Under the pieces are notes generated by a model. That model saw only the letters and a list, made by a program, of their open reading frames with translations. It made no database searches and was not told the DNA's origin. Shown one piece after another: positions 16,563 through 24,844 of a DNA stretch of 64,000 bases. The position numbers and the translations under genes were made by a program. Source of the DNA: Peptoclostridium sp. Lineage in GTDB: Bacteria > Bacillota > Clostridia > Peptostreptococcales > Peptostreptococcaceae. The DNA is taken from contig NZ_WXFG01000023.1 in the NCBI RefSeq assembly GCF_009881055.1, forward strand, positions 18,346-82,345. Direction: 5' to 3'. Each line of letters begins with the position of its first letter. Position 1 is the stretch's first letter.

Positions 16563-17312
16563 TTATCCTATTATTTCCACGCTGTACTTGCTTCTCATCT
16601 GGCTAGTCTTCTCGTTGTAGGCCTCGTTCTGCTTTTTGCCCAGCACTATCCTTGCAACGTCGGCCTTCGCCTCTTCGTAGCTCTTTTCTTCCTGCTCGTG
16701 CTTTTCATTAAGCTGAACTATGTGGTATCCAAACTGCGTCTGGAAGGGCTCGCTCACAGCTCCTACTTCCATAGAGAAGGCAACGTCCTCGAATTCAGGA
16801 ACCATCTTGCCTCTTGTGAACATGCCAAGGTCTCCCCCGCCGCCGCCTGACGGACACTTTGAGTATTTCTGGGCAGCCTCTGCAAAGTCAAGTCCGCCTG
16901 CTATCTCGGCTGCTATGTTCTTTGCCTCTTCCTCTGTCTCTACTAGTATGTGGCTCGCTCTTGCAGACTCCTGGCTCACGAATGATGCCTTGTTGTCCTC
17001 GTAGAACTCTTTTGCCTCTGCAGGGTCAACAGTTATAGGAGTAAGCAGCTTTCTCATGGCGTACTGCTTAAGAAGGTTGATCTTAACCTGCTGAAGCTCG
17101 GCTACGAAGGCTTCGTCCTTGTCGATTCCGCTCTCAAGCGCGTCAAGGTAGAAAAGCTCCTGGTTTATAAGCTCGTCAAGCAGCTGCTTTCTGCCGTCCG
17201 GCGAATAAAACTGCATTCCCTTTTGTGGTCCAAGGCTCTGAAGCAGGAAGTCCACGTCTCTTTCTGTTATCTCTCTGTCGCCAACCTTGGCCAAAACTCT
17301 ATTTTCTTCCAT
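16563..17312 (-). CDS. Parvulin-type peptidyl-prolyl isomerase (PpiC)
   Basis: 249 residues from the ATG at 17312, preceded by AAAGGAG; an upstream in-frame start lacks a ribosome binding site. The N-terminal half is a SurA-like helical domain (RQLLDELINQELFYLDAL-type). The parvulin domain spans about 120-215 with ARASHILVETEEEA, the glycine-rich GGGGGDLGMFTRGKMVPEFE and FGYHIVQL. There is no signal peptide or lipobox, so unlike PrsA it should be cytoplasmic. Confidence 0.92.
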   Translation of the reverse strand: MEENRVLAKVGDREITERDVDFLLQSLGPQKGMQFYSPDGRKQLLDELINQELFYLDALESGIDKDEAFVAELQQVKINLLKQYAMRKLLTPITVDPAEAKEFYEDNKASFVSQESARASHILVETEEEAKNIAAEIAGGLDFAEAAQKYSKCPSGGGGGDLGMFTRGKMVPEFEDVAFSMEVGAVSEPFQTQFGYHIVQLNEKHEQEEKSYEEAKADVARIVLGKKQNEAYNEKTSQMRSKYSVEIIG

Positions 17313-17399
17313 TTTGTAGGTCTCCTTTATGTGGTCTGTCGGGCTCATATTACAGCCCGCATATATTATTTTGTCAGTTTTTCGTCAATTCCGCAAGGG

Positions 17400-17437
17400 G
17401 AAAATAAGGACGCCCTAGATATGCCTCAGGACGTCCC
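17400..17437 (-). terminator. Terminator overlapping the end of the 17415-18212 gene
   Basis: GGACGTCC (17429-17436) pairs with GGGCGTCC (17408-17415) on the minus strand and is followed by TTATTTT. The stem includes the last codons. Confidence 0.55.
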
Positions 17438-18212
17438 TTGCGTAGCTTGAATAGTAGTTGTCATAGCTGCACTCGGCCGCCTCGCGAAAATGCGCCCTGG
17501 CCGCCGGGTACTCGTTTTTTGCATAGTAGTACCTGCCCAGCAGGTAGCTTGTGTATATGCCCTCGAATTCGCTGTCGGTGTAGAGAACGGTCCTGCCGGG
17601 GACTATTGCTTTTTTGCCCTTGAGCCGCTCATACTCGAGCAGGGTGTGCTCGGACTGCTCCTCCCTGCCGTTTAGGAGCTCAAGCAGCGCCCTAAGAAGC
17701 ACTATGGAGGGCAGCTGCACCAGCCTTGAGGCTTCGCTGGCGTATTCGAGCGCATTTTTGAGGCGCTCGCCTCTTATCATGAGGTTGGCGCTGTAGAGAC
17801 TAAGATACGATGCCCGAAGGTTCCTATCGGCTGACCCGGGGTCTATCCTGCCCAGGTATTCCATGGAGGAGTCAATGTCTCCTTTCCTGTTGAGAGCCAT
17901 TGCTGCGTTGAAGTCTATGTGGCTGACGTGCTTTTTGTCAGTCTTCCTGAGCTCCTCGAGCCTGCTTATGAAGCCGTCGTAGTCGCCGTTTTTTATCGTC
18001 TGTATGAAGCTGCCGGCCGCCTTGAAATATACCAGCGCCCCGGCCGCCAGTCCAAAGAGCAGGGCTATTCCCATAAACAACAGCGGCGACTTTATCTCCA
18101 GATGGTCAAGCGTCGCTGCAAGGGCCATGCCAAATATCAGCGATACGATTATCAACAGCTTGTGCGACTTGATGAAGGCTTTGAATCCGCCCTTTGCTTT
18201 GTCCGTAGCCAT
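17415..18212 (-). CDS. Membrane-anchored protein with TPR-like helices, function unknown
   Basis: 265 residues from the second of two nearby ATGs (18210-18212), 7 bases after GGGAGG. Two membrane helices at about 20-60 (LLIIVSLIFGMALAA, FMGIALLFGLAAGALVY), then a helical region whose pattern (AMALNRKGDIDSSMEYL, YLLGRYYYAKNEYPAARAHF) is that of tetratricopeptide repeats, expected on the cytoplasmic side for protein contacts. No family name is recognised. Flanked by parvulin and an alpha-CTD-like gene, all on one strand, but separated from the latter by a terminator. Confidence 0.75.
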   Translation of the reverse strand: MATDKAKGGFKAFIKSHKLLIIVSLIFGMALAATLDHLEIKSPLLFMGIALLFGLAAGALVYFKAAGSFIQTIKNGDYDGFISRLEELRKTDKKHVSHIDFNAAMALNRKGDIDSSMEYLGRIDPGSADRNLRASYLSLYSANLMIRGERLKNALEYASEASRLVQLPSIVLLRALLELLNGREEQSEHTLLEYERLKGKKAIVPGRTVLYTDSEFEGIYTSYLLGRYYYAKNEYPAARAHFREAAECSYDNYYSSYARDVLRHI

Positions 18213-18228
18213 TAACATGCCTCCCTTC

Positions 18229-18271
18229 AAAAAAAGACGGGTTTTCAGGGCACTATCCCCAAAAACCCGCC
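18229..18271 (-). terminator. Terminator of the alpha-CTD-like gene
   Basis: On the minus strand GGCGGGTTTT pairs with AAAACCCG with an inner GGG/CCC pair, followed by seven T residues (18230-18236). Confidence 0.8.
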
Positions 18272-18275
18272 TTGT

Positions 18276-18710
18276 CTATACTTGCTTCCCTAGAGGAGGG
18301 GTGTCTATCTCTTCCCACTGGTACTGCCTCTGGTCGAAATACATGTGGCTTATGTCGACTCCCGAATTGGCGACCGGATCGAAAAGCTCGAACCTGTTCT
18401 TGTCCTTGTCGCTTCTTCTAAGTGTCATGTAGCCTCCCACGCTGTTCCTGAATACCTTCTTGGGATTCTGGTTTAGTATCTTGAGAGCCTCCCATGTCTT
18501 GTACATTTTTGAGTCGTATTCCTTGTTCCTGCCAAGCACGCTCATTATCTCTTCCAGAGTGTTCTGGCCAAGCCCCCTTATCAGGAGCAGCTCTTCTTCT
18601 GTCTTTTTGGCCAGTTCCTCTACATATCTTATATTTCCTCTTCTCAGGCAATTGTACGCCCTTAGCGAAAACTTAAGCTCCTCTATCGGAGTAAGCTCCT
18701 TACCGCTCAT
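18276..18710 (-). CDS. Free-standing RNA polymerase alpha-CTD-like protein
   Basis: 144 residues with GAGGGAGGAT upstream. Residues 7-60 (PIEELKFSLRAYNCLRRGNI, then VEELAKK and LLLIRGLGQNTLEEIMSVLG) follow the alpha C-terminal domain of RNA polymerase closely, including the two helix-hairpin-helix elements that contact UP elements and activators. There is no alpha N-terminal domain. The remaining 80 residues (YMTLRRSDKDKNRFELFDPV...) are unrecognised. It could bind DNA or compete with alpha at promoters; this is inference. Confidence 0.75.
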   Translation of the reverse strand: MSGKELTPIEELKFSLRAYNCLRRGNIRYVEELAKKTEEELLLIRGLGQNTLEEIMSVLGRNKEYDSKMYKTWEALKILNQNPKKVFRNSVGGYMTLRRSDKDKNRFELFDPVANSGVDISHMYFDQRQYQWEEIDTPPLGKQV

Positions 18711-18755
18711 CCCTTTTTTATCCTCCCTCAGACCTGCAGCAACCTTATATTTGTG

Positions 18756-19022
18756 TTAGTCCTGCATCATTTCATGTATTTGTATTTCCATTTTTTTGAT
18801 TTCGTTGACCATGGCTCTTATGGCGCTCTCGTCAGGAGTCTGTCCGCTGGCGTAGGCCTTGTATACAAGCTCGCCTATCTCGTCCTTTTTCTTTTTGATT
18901 TCCGACTCGAGCTTTGTCTTTTCAACCATGTCCTTGCCCTTTTCAACTATCTCGCCTGCCATCTCGCTTGATTTTTTTACAGCCTCTTTAGTCTTTTCAG
19001 TTATCTTGTCTAATATTCCCAT
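18756..19022 (-). CDS. Small coiled-coil protein, function unknown
   Basis: 88 residues from the ATG at 19022, 5 bases after AGGGGGTG. Highly charged and helical (KITEKTKEAVKKSSEMAGEI, EKGKDMVEKTKLESEIKKKK), with a second helical part (NEIKKMEIQIHEMM). It resembles the N-terminal helical part of small clostridial proteins that end in a zinc ribbon, but has no cysteines. Same strand and 45 bases upstream of the alpha-CTD-like gene, so probably co-transcribed. Confidence 0.7.
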   Translation of the reverse strand: MGILDKITEKTKEAVKKSSEMAGEIVEKGKDMVEKTKLESEIKKKKDEIGELVYKAYASGQTPDESAIRAMVNEIKKMEIQIHEMMQD

Positions 19023-19486
19023 AGTGCACCCCCTGGATTCCATTATTGTGCCTTTCGGCATCTTATACTTTTCATGATACCCAGAATATCAGAATAAAAT
19101 CATATATATGATACTGAATACAAAACTTGTCTCACCGGCAACTAAGATTATATACCTGATGCGCTCTAAAATGAAATAGTATTTCTCTATGATTGTTATT
19201 TTTTTAATTAATTTGTTCTATTGAGAACATTCTGTTTTTTTCGGATATTTCTGTGTGACTTTGTGTTTTCAACGTTTGCGCAGCATGCAGCGCCTGGAGA
19301 AGTGGCATTATCGGCCGCCTTTGAAGAGCTCTTTCCAGACATAAAAGTTTAATTTTATGACATATGTTTAACTATTTTTTATTCTTCAGGTTAAATTTTA
19401 TCCTCTTTTCCGGTTTATCCTATCGATGTTTTGGTATTTATGATATTATAGACTATATATAATTATATGATAATAGGAGTGTTATA
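19023..19486. other. 464-base AT-rich gap with a possible gene remnant
   Basis: Mostly AT-rich non-coding DNA upstream of two divergent genes. One stretch, 19262-19352 on the plus strand, is GC-rich in third positions and reads FAQHAAPGEVALSAAFEELF then PDIKV and a stop, which looks like the end of a lost gene. No start or ribosome binding site belongs to it. Confidence 0.3.
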
Positions 19487-19903
19487 ATGTCAAAATTTGA
19501 ACCTGGAATGATTGTAAAAGGAAAAGTTACCGGTATTAAGCCTTTCGGCGCTTTCGTGGCTCTCGATGCCAATACTCAGGGACTTGTCCACATATCTCAG
19601 ATTACTCACGGCTTCCTCAAGGATATAAACGAGGCGCTTACTGTGGGCGACGAAGTGGACGTAAAGATTCTTACAATTGATGAACAGTCAAAGAAGATTT
19701 CTCTTTCTATAAAGGATGCCAAGCCTGCTGAATCCGAGCCTCCAAGGCAAAGACCTATGCAGCAGCAATATCAGCAGCACGCCAGAGGTGGCGACGCTGG
19801 TGGCGCCGGCGGTGGCGGTGGCGGCCTTGACGATCTGCTCAAGAAGTGGATGAAGGATTCCAACGAAAGACAGGCGGCTCTAAACAAGAGAACTTCAAAA
19901 TAG
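19487..19903 (+). CDS. S1-domain RNA-binding protein (YugI/CvfD-like)
   Basis: 138 residues with an AGGAG site 8 bases before the ATG. Residues 1-75 are one S1 OB-fold (GKVTGIKPFGAFVALDANTQ, GLVHISQI, KILTIDEQSKKISLSIKD). A low-complexity linker (QQQYQQHARGGDAGGAGGGG) and a short helix follow. The layout matches the general stress / translation-linked proteins YugI and CvfD, which bind RNA or ribosomes. Single-gene unit ending in a terminator. Confidence 0.9.
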   Translation: MSKFEPGMIVKGKVTGIKPFGAFVALDANTQGLVHISQITHGFLKDINEALTVGDEVDVKILTIDEQSKKISLSIKDAKPAESEPPRQRPMQQQYQQHARGGDAGGAGGGGGGLDDLLKKWMKDSNERQAALNKRTSK

Positions 19904-19923
19904 TTTCAATATCGGGATAAAAT

Positions 19924-19955
19924 AAAAAACCTCCATTTGGAGGTTTTTATTTTTG
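19924..19955. terminator. Bidirectional terminator
   Basis: AAAAACCTCC (19925-19934), ATTT loop, GGAGGTTTTT (19939-19948). It has T-runs on both strands and serves the S1-domain gene and the convergent sppA. Confidence 0.9.
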
Positions 19956-19984
19956 TGTCTTTACTTTTGTGCCGGTTATGTTGT

Positions 19985-21775
19985 CTAGTCAAGCTCGTAA
20001 GGCATGAGCAGGAGGGGCTCCTCCCTTATTTCAAGGAGCTTTTCGCATTCCAGCAGCAGCTCCTCTACCGGGCCCTGTATGTTGAGCGGCTCTCCCTGAA
20101 GCCTGGCCAGGTTGTCCCTTACCATGCGCGCCATCGTCATGTCTTTTTTTCCGCTTTCAACGAGCGTGACGTCAGACCTTCCAAGGCCCGTCTTTTTGGC
20201 CATGGCGTCCAGTGCGTCGCCCAGGTTGCCCACTTCGTCTACAAGGCCTATCTCGACCGCCTTATCGCCTGTCCATACTCTGCCCTGGGCGTAGCCTTCG
20301 AGCGTTTCCAGGTCTATGTTCCTGCCGCTTGAGACCCTCTGCTTGAACTCTGCGTATACGTTTTCTATGCTCCTTTGCAGGAGGGCCTCTTCATCCGGGG
20401 AGAGGCTCTTCGAAAGGTCCATTGTGCCCGAGTACTTTCCGCGCTGGAGCCTTTCAACGTTCACTCCCAGCTTCTCGTAAACGCCCTCGAAGGTGGGGAT
20501 TACGCTGACTACGCCTATCGAGCCGGTCAGCGTCTCCTTGCCTGCAAATATCCTATCGGCCTGGCTGGCTATGTAGTAGCCTCCTGATGCCGCAACGGGC
20601 CCCATAGAAATGTAGACGGGTTTTTTCTCTCTGGCCATGGCTATGGAGTCGCTGATTATATCGGACGCAAGCGCCGAGCCGCCCGAGGAGTTGACCCTTA
20701 TTACTATTCCCTTTATGTCCTCGTCGTCAGATGCGCTTTCTATCTGGCTGCAGAGGACGACCGGCGTTATTACCGATTCCTTCCTGAGTATGGAGGGATT
20801 GACATCGTCCATGTATATGTTGCCTTCGGCGTATATGAGGGCTATGCTGCCCTTGCCGCTCGCCTTGCTCTTGCTGACCTTTGGCAGGGAGGCATATTCA
20901 GATATGTCCCTTATGGGCGGCTTTTCGCCGTCCTTTTGGGAGAGCGTGCGCAGGAATCTTTCATAGTGCATAGTTTCGTCGATAAGGCCCTTCTCTTTGG
21001 CATCTGCGGGGCTAATGAAGGAGAGCTCGCCTGAATCTATCATCTGGACTAGCTTTTCCTTTTCGATGCCCCTTGATGAGGCTATGTCGTCTGTGAGGCT
21101 TTCGTATCTGCTCTCAAGCAGCGAGCTCATCTGCTGCCTCATGCCCTCTGACATGCTCTCGCGCTCGTAGGTCTCGCCGTATGTCTTGTACGGCCCGGTG
21201 CTGAGGACGCTGCACTTTATTCCGGCTTTGTCAAACAGCGTCCTGTAATAGGGGTAGGCCGCGTAGTAGCCCGGTATGCTGAAGCTTGCTGCCTGCGATG
21301 GCGTCATGACTATATAGTCCGAGAGGAGCGCAGCCCTGTAGGATGACGCGTCTGCCCCGTCGCCTGCGGCGTATACCTTCTTGCCGCTTTTTTTGAACTT
21401 TTCAATGCTGACTCGCAGCTCGCCAATTTGCTGCGCAGGGATTCCCAGCGAATCCATGTCGAGTATGAGCCCCGCCACGTTCTTGTCTGTGGCGGCGTAT
21501 TCTATGGCTTCGAGTATGGAGAAGAAGTCTGTCTGCCTCTGTATCTGCCAGTCCTGCACGTACATGTAGGGGTTCTCGGTTATGTCGCTTGGCAGAGACA
21601 CCTCGATGTAGGTCCCGGGCTTGACCACCTTGGCCCTTGATGAGAATAGGCTAAAGCCCCAGTATATTATTAGCATCGCCAGCGCCACTACAAGGAGCGT
21701 CACTGTGAGGTTGTAGAATTTTTTTAGTATGTCGATTCCGAAGGTTTTTGCTATGTCCATTATCCTGGCTGCCAT
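19985..21775 (-). CDS. sppA: Signal peptide peptidase SppA, long (67K) type
   Basis: 596 residues with GGGAGGG before the ATG. One N-terminal membrane anchor (about 20-45), then two tandem S49 domains. Lys197 (STGPYKTYGE) and Ser397 (VAASGGYYI) correspond to the Lys209/Ser409 pair of E. coli SppA, with the same 200-residue separation. It degrades signal peptides left in the membrane after export. The long two-domain form is less common in Firmicutes than the half-size SppA. The stop of the upstream SLH gene is 22 bases away, so the two may be co-transcribed. Confidence 0.93.
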   Translation of the reverse strand: MAARIMDIAKTFGIDILKKFYNLTVTLLVVALAMLIIYWGFSLFSSRAKVVKPGTYIEVSLPSDITENPYMYVQDWQIQRQTDFFSILEAIEYAATDKNVAGLILDMDSLGIPAQQIGELRVSIEKFKKSGKKVYAAGDGADASSYRAALLSDYIVMTPSQAASFSIPGYYAAYPYYRTLFDKAGIKCSVLSTGPYKTYGETYERESMSEGMRQQMSSLLESRYESLTDDIASSRGIEKEKLVQMIDSGELSFISPADAKEKGLIDETMHYERFLRTLSQKDGEKPPIRDISEYASLPKVSKSKASGKGSIALIYAEGNIYMDDVNPSILRKESVITPVVLCSQIESASDDEDIKGIVIRVNSSGGSALASDIISDSIAMAREKKPVYISMGPVAASGGYYIASQADRIFAGKETLTGSIGVVSVIPTFEGVYEKLGVNVERLQRGKYSGTMDLSKSLSPDEEALLQRSIENVYAEFKQRVSSGRNIDLETLEGYAQGRVWTGDKAVEIGLVDEVGNLGDALDAMAKKTGLGRSDVTLVESGKKDMTMARMVRDNLARLQGEPLNIQGPVEELLLECEKLLEIREEPLLLMPYELD

Positions 21776-21797
21776 GTTTCCCTCCCACGTATATGGT

Positions 21798-23099
21798 TTA
21801 GTAGAGCTTGCTTAGAGCCTTGGCGCACTGCGCCCTTGTGGCGTTGGTCTCGGGATCGAAGCCCTCGTATATGAGTCCCCTTCTTATGGCTGCGCTTACG
21901 TAGCCGTCGTACCACTTCTCGCCCTCGAATCTGGCTGCTATTCCCTCGAGGCCCTTGGCCCTAACGAGCATAGCGACTATCTGCGCTCCCGTCACGTTCT
22001 GGTCGGGCGCGAACATGCCCTTGCCTATGCCGTTTATGAGCTTTTTGCCCACTGCCGTGTATACTATCTTTTCAGCCCAATGCTCTTCAAGGTCTTTAAA
22101 TGTTATAGATTCCCTGGCGGGCGAATTCTCGTACCCGAGCGCGTAAACGAGGAATTTCGCGAACTCAGCCCTTGTGACCCTGAGATTCGGCCTGAATGTG
22201 GAGTCCGGGTAGCCCGAGGCTATGTCCCTGTTTACAAGCTCCATTACCTCACTGTATGCGTAGTCGCCGCGCCTTAGGTCCTTGAACATGTCGGCGTTGT
22301 GGAGCTTTTTGAATACCGAGTAGCCGTTCTCATATTCCTTGAGCGCCAGCAGCGCAGCGCAGGTTGCGGCGTAGTTGTAGGTCTTGTTGGTTGATGTCAG
22401 GGAATACGAGCCGTCCGGAAGCTCGTAGCTTCGCAGCCTCTCATAGAGCTTCTGGTCCTCCTTGCCCATGCTGTGCTTTGCAAAGAAGGCCCATGCCAGC
22501 TTCTCGCCGTTTTTTTCAGCCGGCAGCTTGGATTCCACGTATGCAAGCGCCCTGGCTGCAGCCTCCTCGGACTCTATGCCCAGAGCCTTGAACGCAAGCA
22601 CGGCTTCAGACGTCGTCTTTATGTCAGAGGGCTTGCCGGCCTCGTAGCCGAATCCGCCATCGGAGTTTTGCTTTGTCTTTAGCCATCTTAGAGCCGAGGA
22701 CTTGTCATAGCCGTTGTCCCATGCGCTGTAGAGTGCTATTATGCCCCATATGTGGGCCCTTACAGACTTTTCGCCCGTGCCGTCAGTGAAATCGGCCAGC
22801 TTGCCGTTTTTCATCTGGGATCGCTTTATAAGGCCCGCCGTTGCGGACACGTCCCTGCCCACTGCCTTTGATGCCATCAGGAACACTGCCTGCTCATATG
22901 TAGAATTGGTCTCAAGGCTCTGGGGAAGAGCGCTGGATGGCGCGCCCGCGTCGGCGCTGTACTGGGCTATTATGCCCCACTCGCCCGCGCCCTCTGACGA
23001 GAGTCGGTATGCCGTATCCTCGCCCAGGGCGTACGCAGGGCTTTGCACCGCCAGTAATATTATAGCTGTTATGATTGCAGTCAACTTCTTCAAAACCAT
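21798..23099 (-). CDS. Exported protein: prenyltransferase-like helical repeats plus three SLH domains
   Basis: 433 residues from ATG 23099 (a GTG precedes it directly; AAGG lies 5 bases upstream). Signal peptide about 1-25. Residues about 35-265 show alpha/alpha-barrel repeats like the prenyltransferase/squalene-cyclase fold (LKTKQNSDGGFGYEAGKPSD, ELPDGSYSLTSTNKTYNYAA), without the DXDD cyclase motif, so a binding role is more likely than catalysis. Three SLH repeats at about 265-430 (NRDIASGYPDSTFRPNLRVT) anchor it to the wall. Similar pairings occur in clostridial surface proteins that bind cofactors or polysaccharide; the ligand here is unknown. Confidence 0.85.
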   Translation of the reverse strand: MVLKKLTAIITAIILLAVQSPAYALGEDTAYRLSSEGAGEWGIIAQYSADAGAPSSALPQSLETNSTYEQAVFLMASKAVGRDVSATAGLIKRSQMKNGKLADFTDGTGEKSVRAHIWGIIALYSAWDNGYDKSSALRWLKTKQNSDGGFGYEAGKPSDIKTTSEAVLAFKALGIESEEAAARALAYVESKLPAEKNGEKLAWAFFAKHSMGKEDQKLYERLRSYELPDGSYSLTSTNKTYNYAATCAALLALKEYENGYSVFKKLHNADMFKDLRRGDYAYSEVMELVNRDIASGYPDSTFRPNLRVTRAEFAKFLVYALGYENSPARESITFKDLEEHWAEKIVYTAVGKKLINGIGKGMFAPDQNVTGAQIVAMLVRAKGLEGIAARFEGEKWYDGYVSAAIRRGLIYEGFDPETNATRAQCAKALSKLY

Positions 23100-23126
23100 C
23101 ACCGCCTTACTTTGGATTTGCTTGCA

Positions 23127-23164
23127 AAATAAAATACCCGGCAGGCGAAATGCATGCTGCCGGG
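23127..23164 (-). terminator. Terminator of the dihydroorotate-dehydrogenase-like gene
   Basis: On the minus strand CCCGGCAG (23157-23164) pairs with CTGCCGGG (23137-23144), followed by TATTTTATTTT. Confidence 0.8.
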
Positions 23165-23195
23165 ATTCACCTGCAAGCTTATATGACTCCGACTA

Positions 23196-24209
23196 CTATC
23201 TCATCGGCTCTTTTATTAGTGATTCAAAGGGCCTCATGAGAAGATCCACGTATTGAGCCCTCTCGTATGCGTAAGGATCCTTGAGGTTGCTCTTTGAGAG
23301 CTTGCCCCTGAAATCCTCTATGTTCTCGTAGCCCTTGCTGTCCATCCATCTTACTATGTCCTCGAGCATTATTCCCACATGCCTGTAGCCGTGCTTGTAA
23401 ACTGCGCTTACAGTCTGGACGCATTTGGCACCTGCAAGCAACATCTTGAGCACATCGTCGCCCGTGTATATGCCCCTTGAGCTGCATATGTCGGAGGCAA
23501 TCTTGCCTTCCAAAAGCCCTGTGTATCTAAGAGGCAGCCTCATCTCGTCGCTTGAGCTCAGAGTCATGTCGAGCTTGGTTGTCTCGCTCTTTACGTCTAT
23601 GTCAGCCTCGTAGAGCCTGTTGAAGAGCACAACACCGTCTGCCCCGCCCTTTGACATCCTGTATACGACGTTCATTATGTTGGTGTAGAACGGGCTTATC
23701 TTGACTGATATCGGTATTTTGACGGCTCTCTTTATTTCCGTCAGCTTTTCGAGATGCTCGTTTTCTATGAACGCGGCGTCGAGGTCCACTCTCTTTGGAA
23801 TCGAGTACAGGTTCAGCTCAAGCCCGTCAACTCCAGTATCCTGGAGCTTCTTTGCGTATTCAACCCACGATTTGCCGTGGATTGCGTTTAGGCTTGCTAT
23901 AACAGGTATGCTGACGCTTTCTTTGGCCTTTCTCAGCTTGACCAGATGTTCCTCTATGCCGGCATGCTCCATGTGTGGATGGGTAGTTATCATTTCTGCG
24001 TGCCTTTCATTGTACTCCTCAAGATCAGCTTCGAGCTCGAGCTTTTCAAGCTGTATTTGCTCTTCGAACAGCGACTTGAATACTATTGCGGCAACTCCCG
24101 CCTCCTCAAGCCTTTTTATGTTGTCGAGCTTGTCCGAGATGTTGCTTGCACCCGCTATTATAGGGTTTTTGAGATGTATGCCCATGAAGTTCGTGCTTAG
24201 CCTTTTCAT
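23196..24209 (-). CDS. Dihydroorotate dehydrogenase-like flavoprotein
   Basis: 337 residues from the ATG at 24209 with AAAGGAGG upstream. The beta/alpha-barrel has NPIIAGASNIS near the start, SIPVIASLNAIHG, GLELNLYSIP and ISVKISPFYTNI, which match the PyrD-like family of FMN proteins often annotated as dihydroorotate dehydrogenase-like. No pyrimidine genes are nearby and the usual catalytic region is not clearly conserved, so its substrate may differ from dihydroorotate. Confidence 0.8.
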   Translation of the reverse strand: MKRLSTNFMGIHLKNPIIAGASNISDKLDNIKRLEEAGVAAIVFKSLFEEQIQLEKLELEADLEEYNERHAEMITTHPHMEHAGIEEHLVKLRKAKESVSIPVIASLNAIHGKSWVEYAKKLQDTGVDGLELNLYSIPKRVDLDAAFIENEHLEKLTEIKRAVKIPISVKISPFYTNIMNVVYRMSKGGADGVVLFNRLYEADIDVKSETTKLDMTLSSSDEMRLPLRYTGLLEGKIASDICSSRGIYTGDDVLKMLLAGAKCVQTVSAVYKHGYRHVGIMLEDIVRWMDSKGYENIEDFRGKLSKSNLKDPYAYERAQYVDLLMRPFESLIKEPMR

Positions 24210-24371
24210 CCAAATTCCTCCTTTGAAATATACACGTTCCAATTACATATTTCTTACCCAGTTTTGCGGTTTCAAAGCAAAAAAAGAAGCTATAGAAATA
24301 GTTGGAGAGGCTTTTTGTGATTGGTGTTTAGACTTCGATTTTGGAGGTATAAATTTAATACATAAAATAAT

Positions 24372-24650
24372 AAAGGAGCTGATTCCACCACAGAATTCAT
24401 GCAAGACAACAGACACTCGCGGAGATAAACCATAATTCTCCAAATACATAGCGAAGGGAGTCGATACCACCAAAACAGACAGAACCCACACAGGATAATC
24501 TGGAGATAAACCATAATTCTCCTAATACAATATGAAAGGAGACGATTCCACCATAGAGTTCAATTTTCAAACCAAAACTTCGGAGATAAAAAATAATTCT
24601 CCTAATACGAAAATCACGAAAACGAAGGGAGACGATTCCACCATAATATG
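24372..24650 (+). repeat. Array of two alternating short motifs, period about 80 bases
   Basis: Motif alpha, GGAGATAAACCATAATTCTC, occurs at about 24420, 24502 and 24583 and forms a GGAGA/TCTCC hairpin. Motif beta, AAGGGAGACGATTCCACCAT, occurs at about 24372, 24451, 24533 and 24628. They alternate beta-alpha-beta-alpha-beta-alpha-beta. The TCTCC of each alpha can pair with its own GGAGA or with that of the next beta. Sequences between the motifs differ. The 630-base gap 24210-24844 holds no gene I can support besides this array and two terminators. Confidence 0.7.
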
Positions 24651-24675
24651 AATAGTTTAGATGAGAGTTCAATGT

Positions 24676-24722
24676 AAAAGGCCGATGTTGAAAAAAATCA
24701 ATGTCGGCCTTTTTGTTTTTTT
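24676..24722. terminator. Strong bidirectional hairpin terminator
   Basis: A 16-base stem AAAAGGCCGATGTTGA / TCAATGTCGGCCTTTT (24676-24691, 24698-24713) followed by TTTTTGTTTTTTT on the plus strand. It bounds the repeat array on its right side. Confidence 0.8.
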
Positions 24723-24750
24723 GATTATGAAAAATGCGCCATTCAGACAA

Positions 24751-24788
24751 AATCAAAAAATCCCCGTCCGGAATATTCAGTGGGGATT
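24751..24788 (-). terminator. Terminator of the 65-residue gene
   Basis: On the minus strand AATCCCC (24782-24788) pairs with GGGGATT (24759-24765), followed by TTTTTTGATTTTG, 57 bases after the stop of the small gene. Confidence 0.75.
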
Positions 24789-24844
24789 CTAATTATCATT
24801 GATATATGGAGCTGCTATGTGCTTGCAGCATTCTGTTTCTAGCT

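Noticed and set aside
23701..24435. Plus-strand frame antisense to the dihydroorotate-dehydrogenase-like gene, running into the gap
   Set aside because: Most of it is a shadow; the part beyond 24243 (FCGFKAKKEAIEIVGEAFCD) looks somewhat coding but has no start and matches nothing I know.
24372..24650. CRISPR array
   Set aside because: Two different alternating motifs, variable spacing, imperfect repeats and no cas genes.
24397..24756. Minus-strand frame with repeated GGIVS and GELWFIS peptides across the repeat array
   Set aside because: The repeats are not in a constant frame (the third unit shifts by one base) and there is no ribosome binding site, so the DNA motif is repeated, not a protein.
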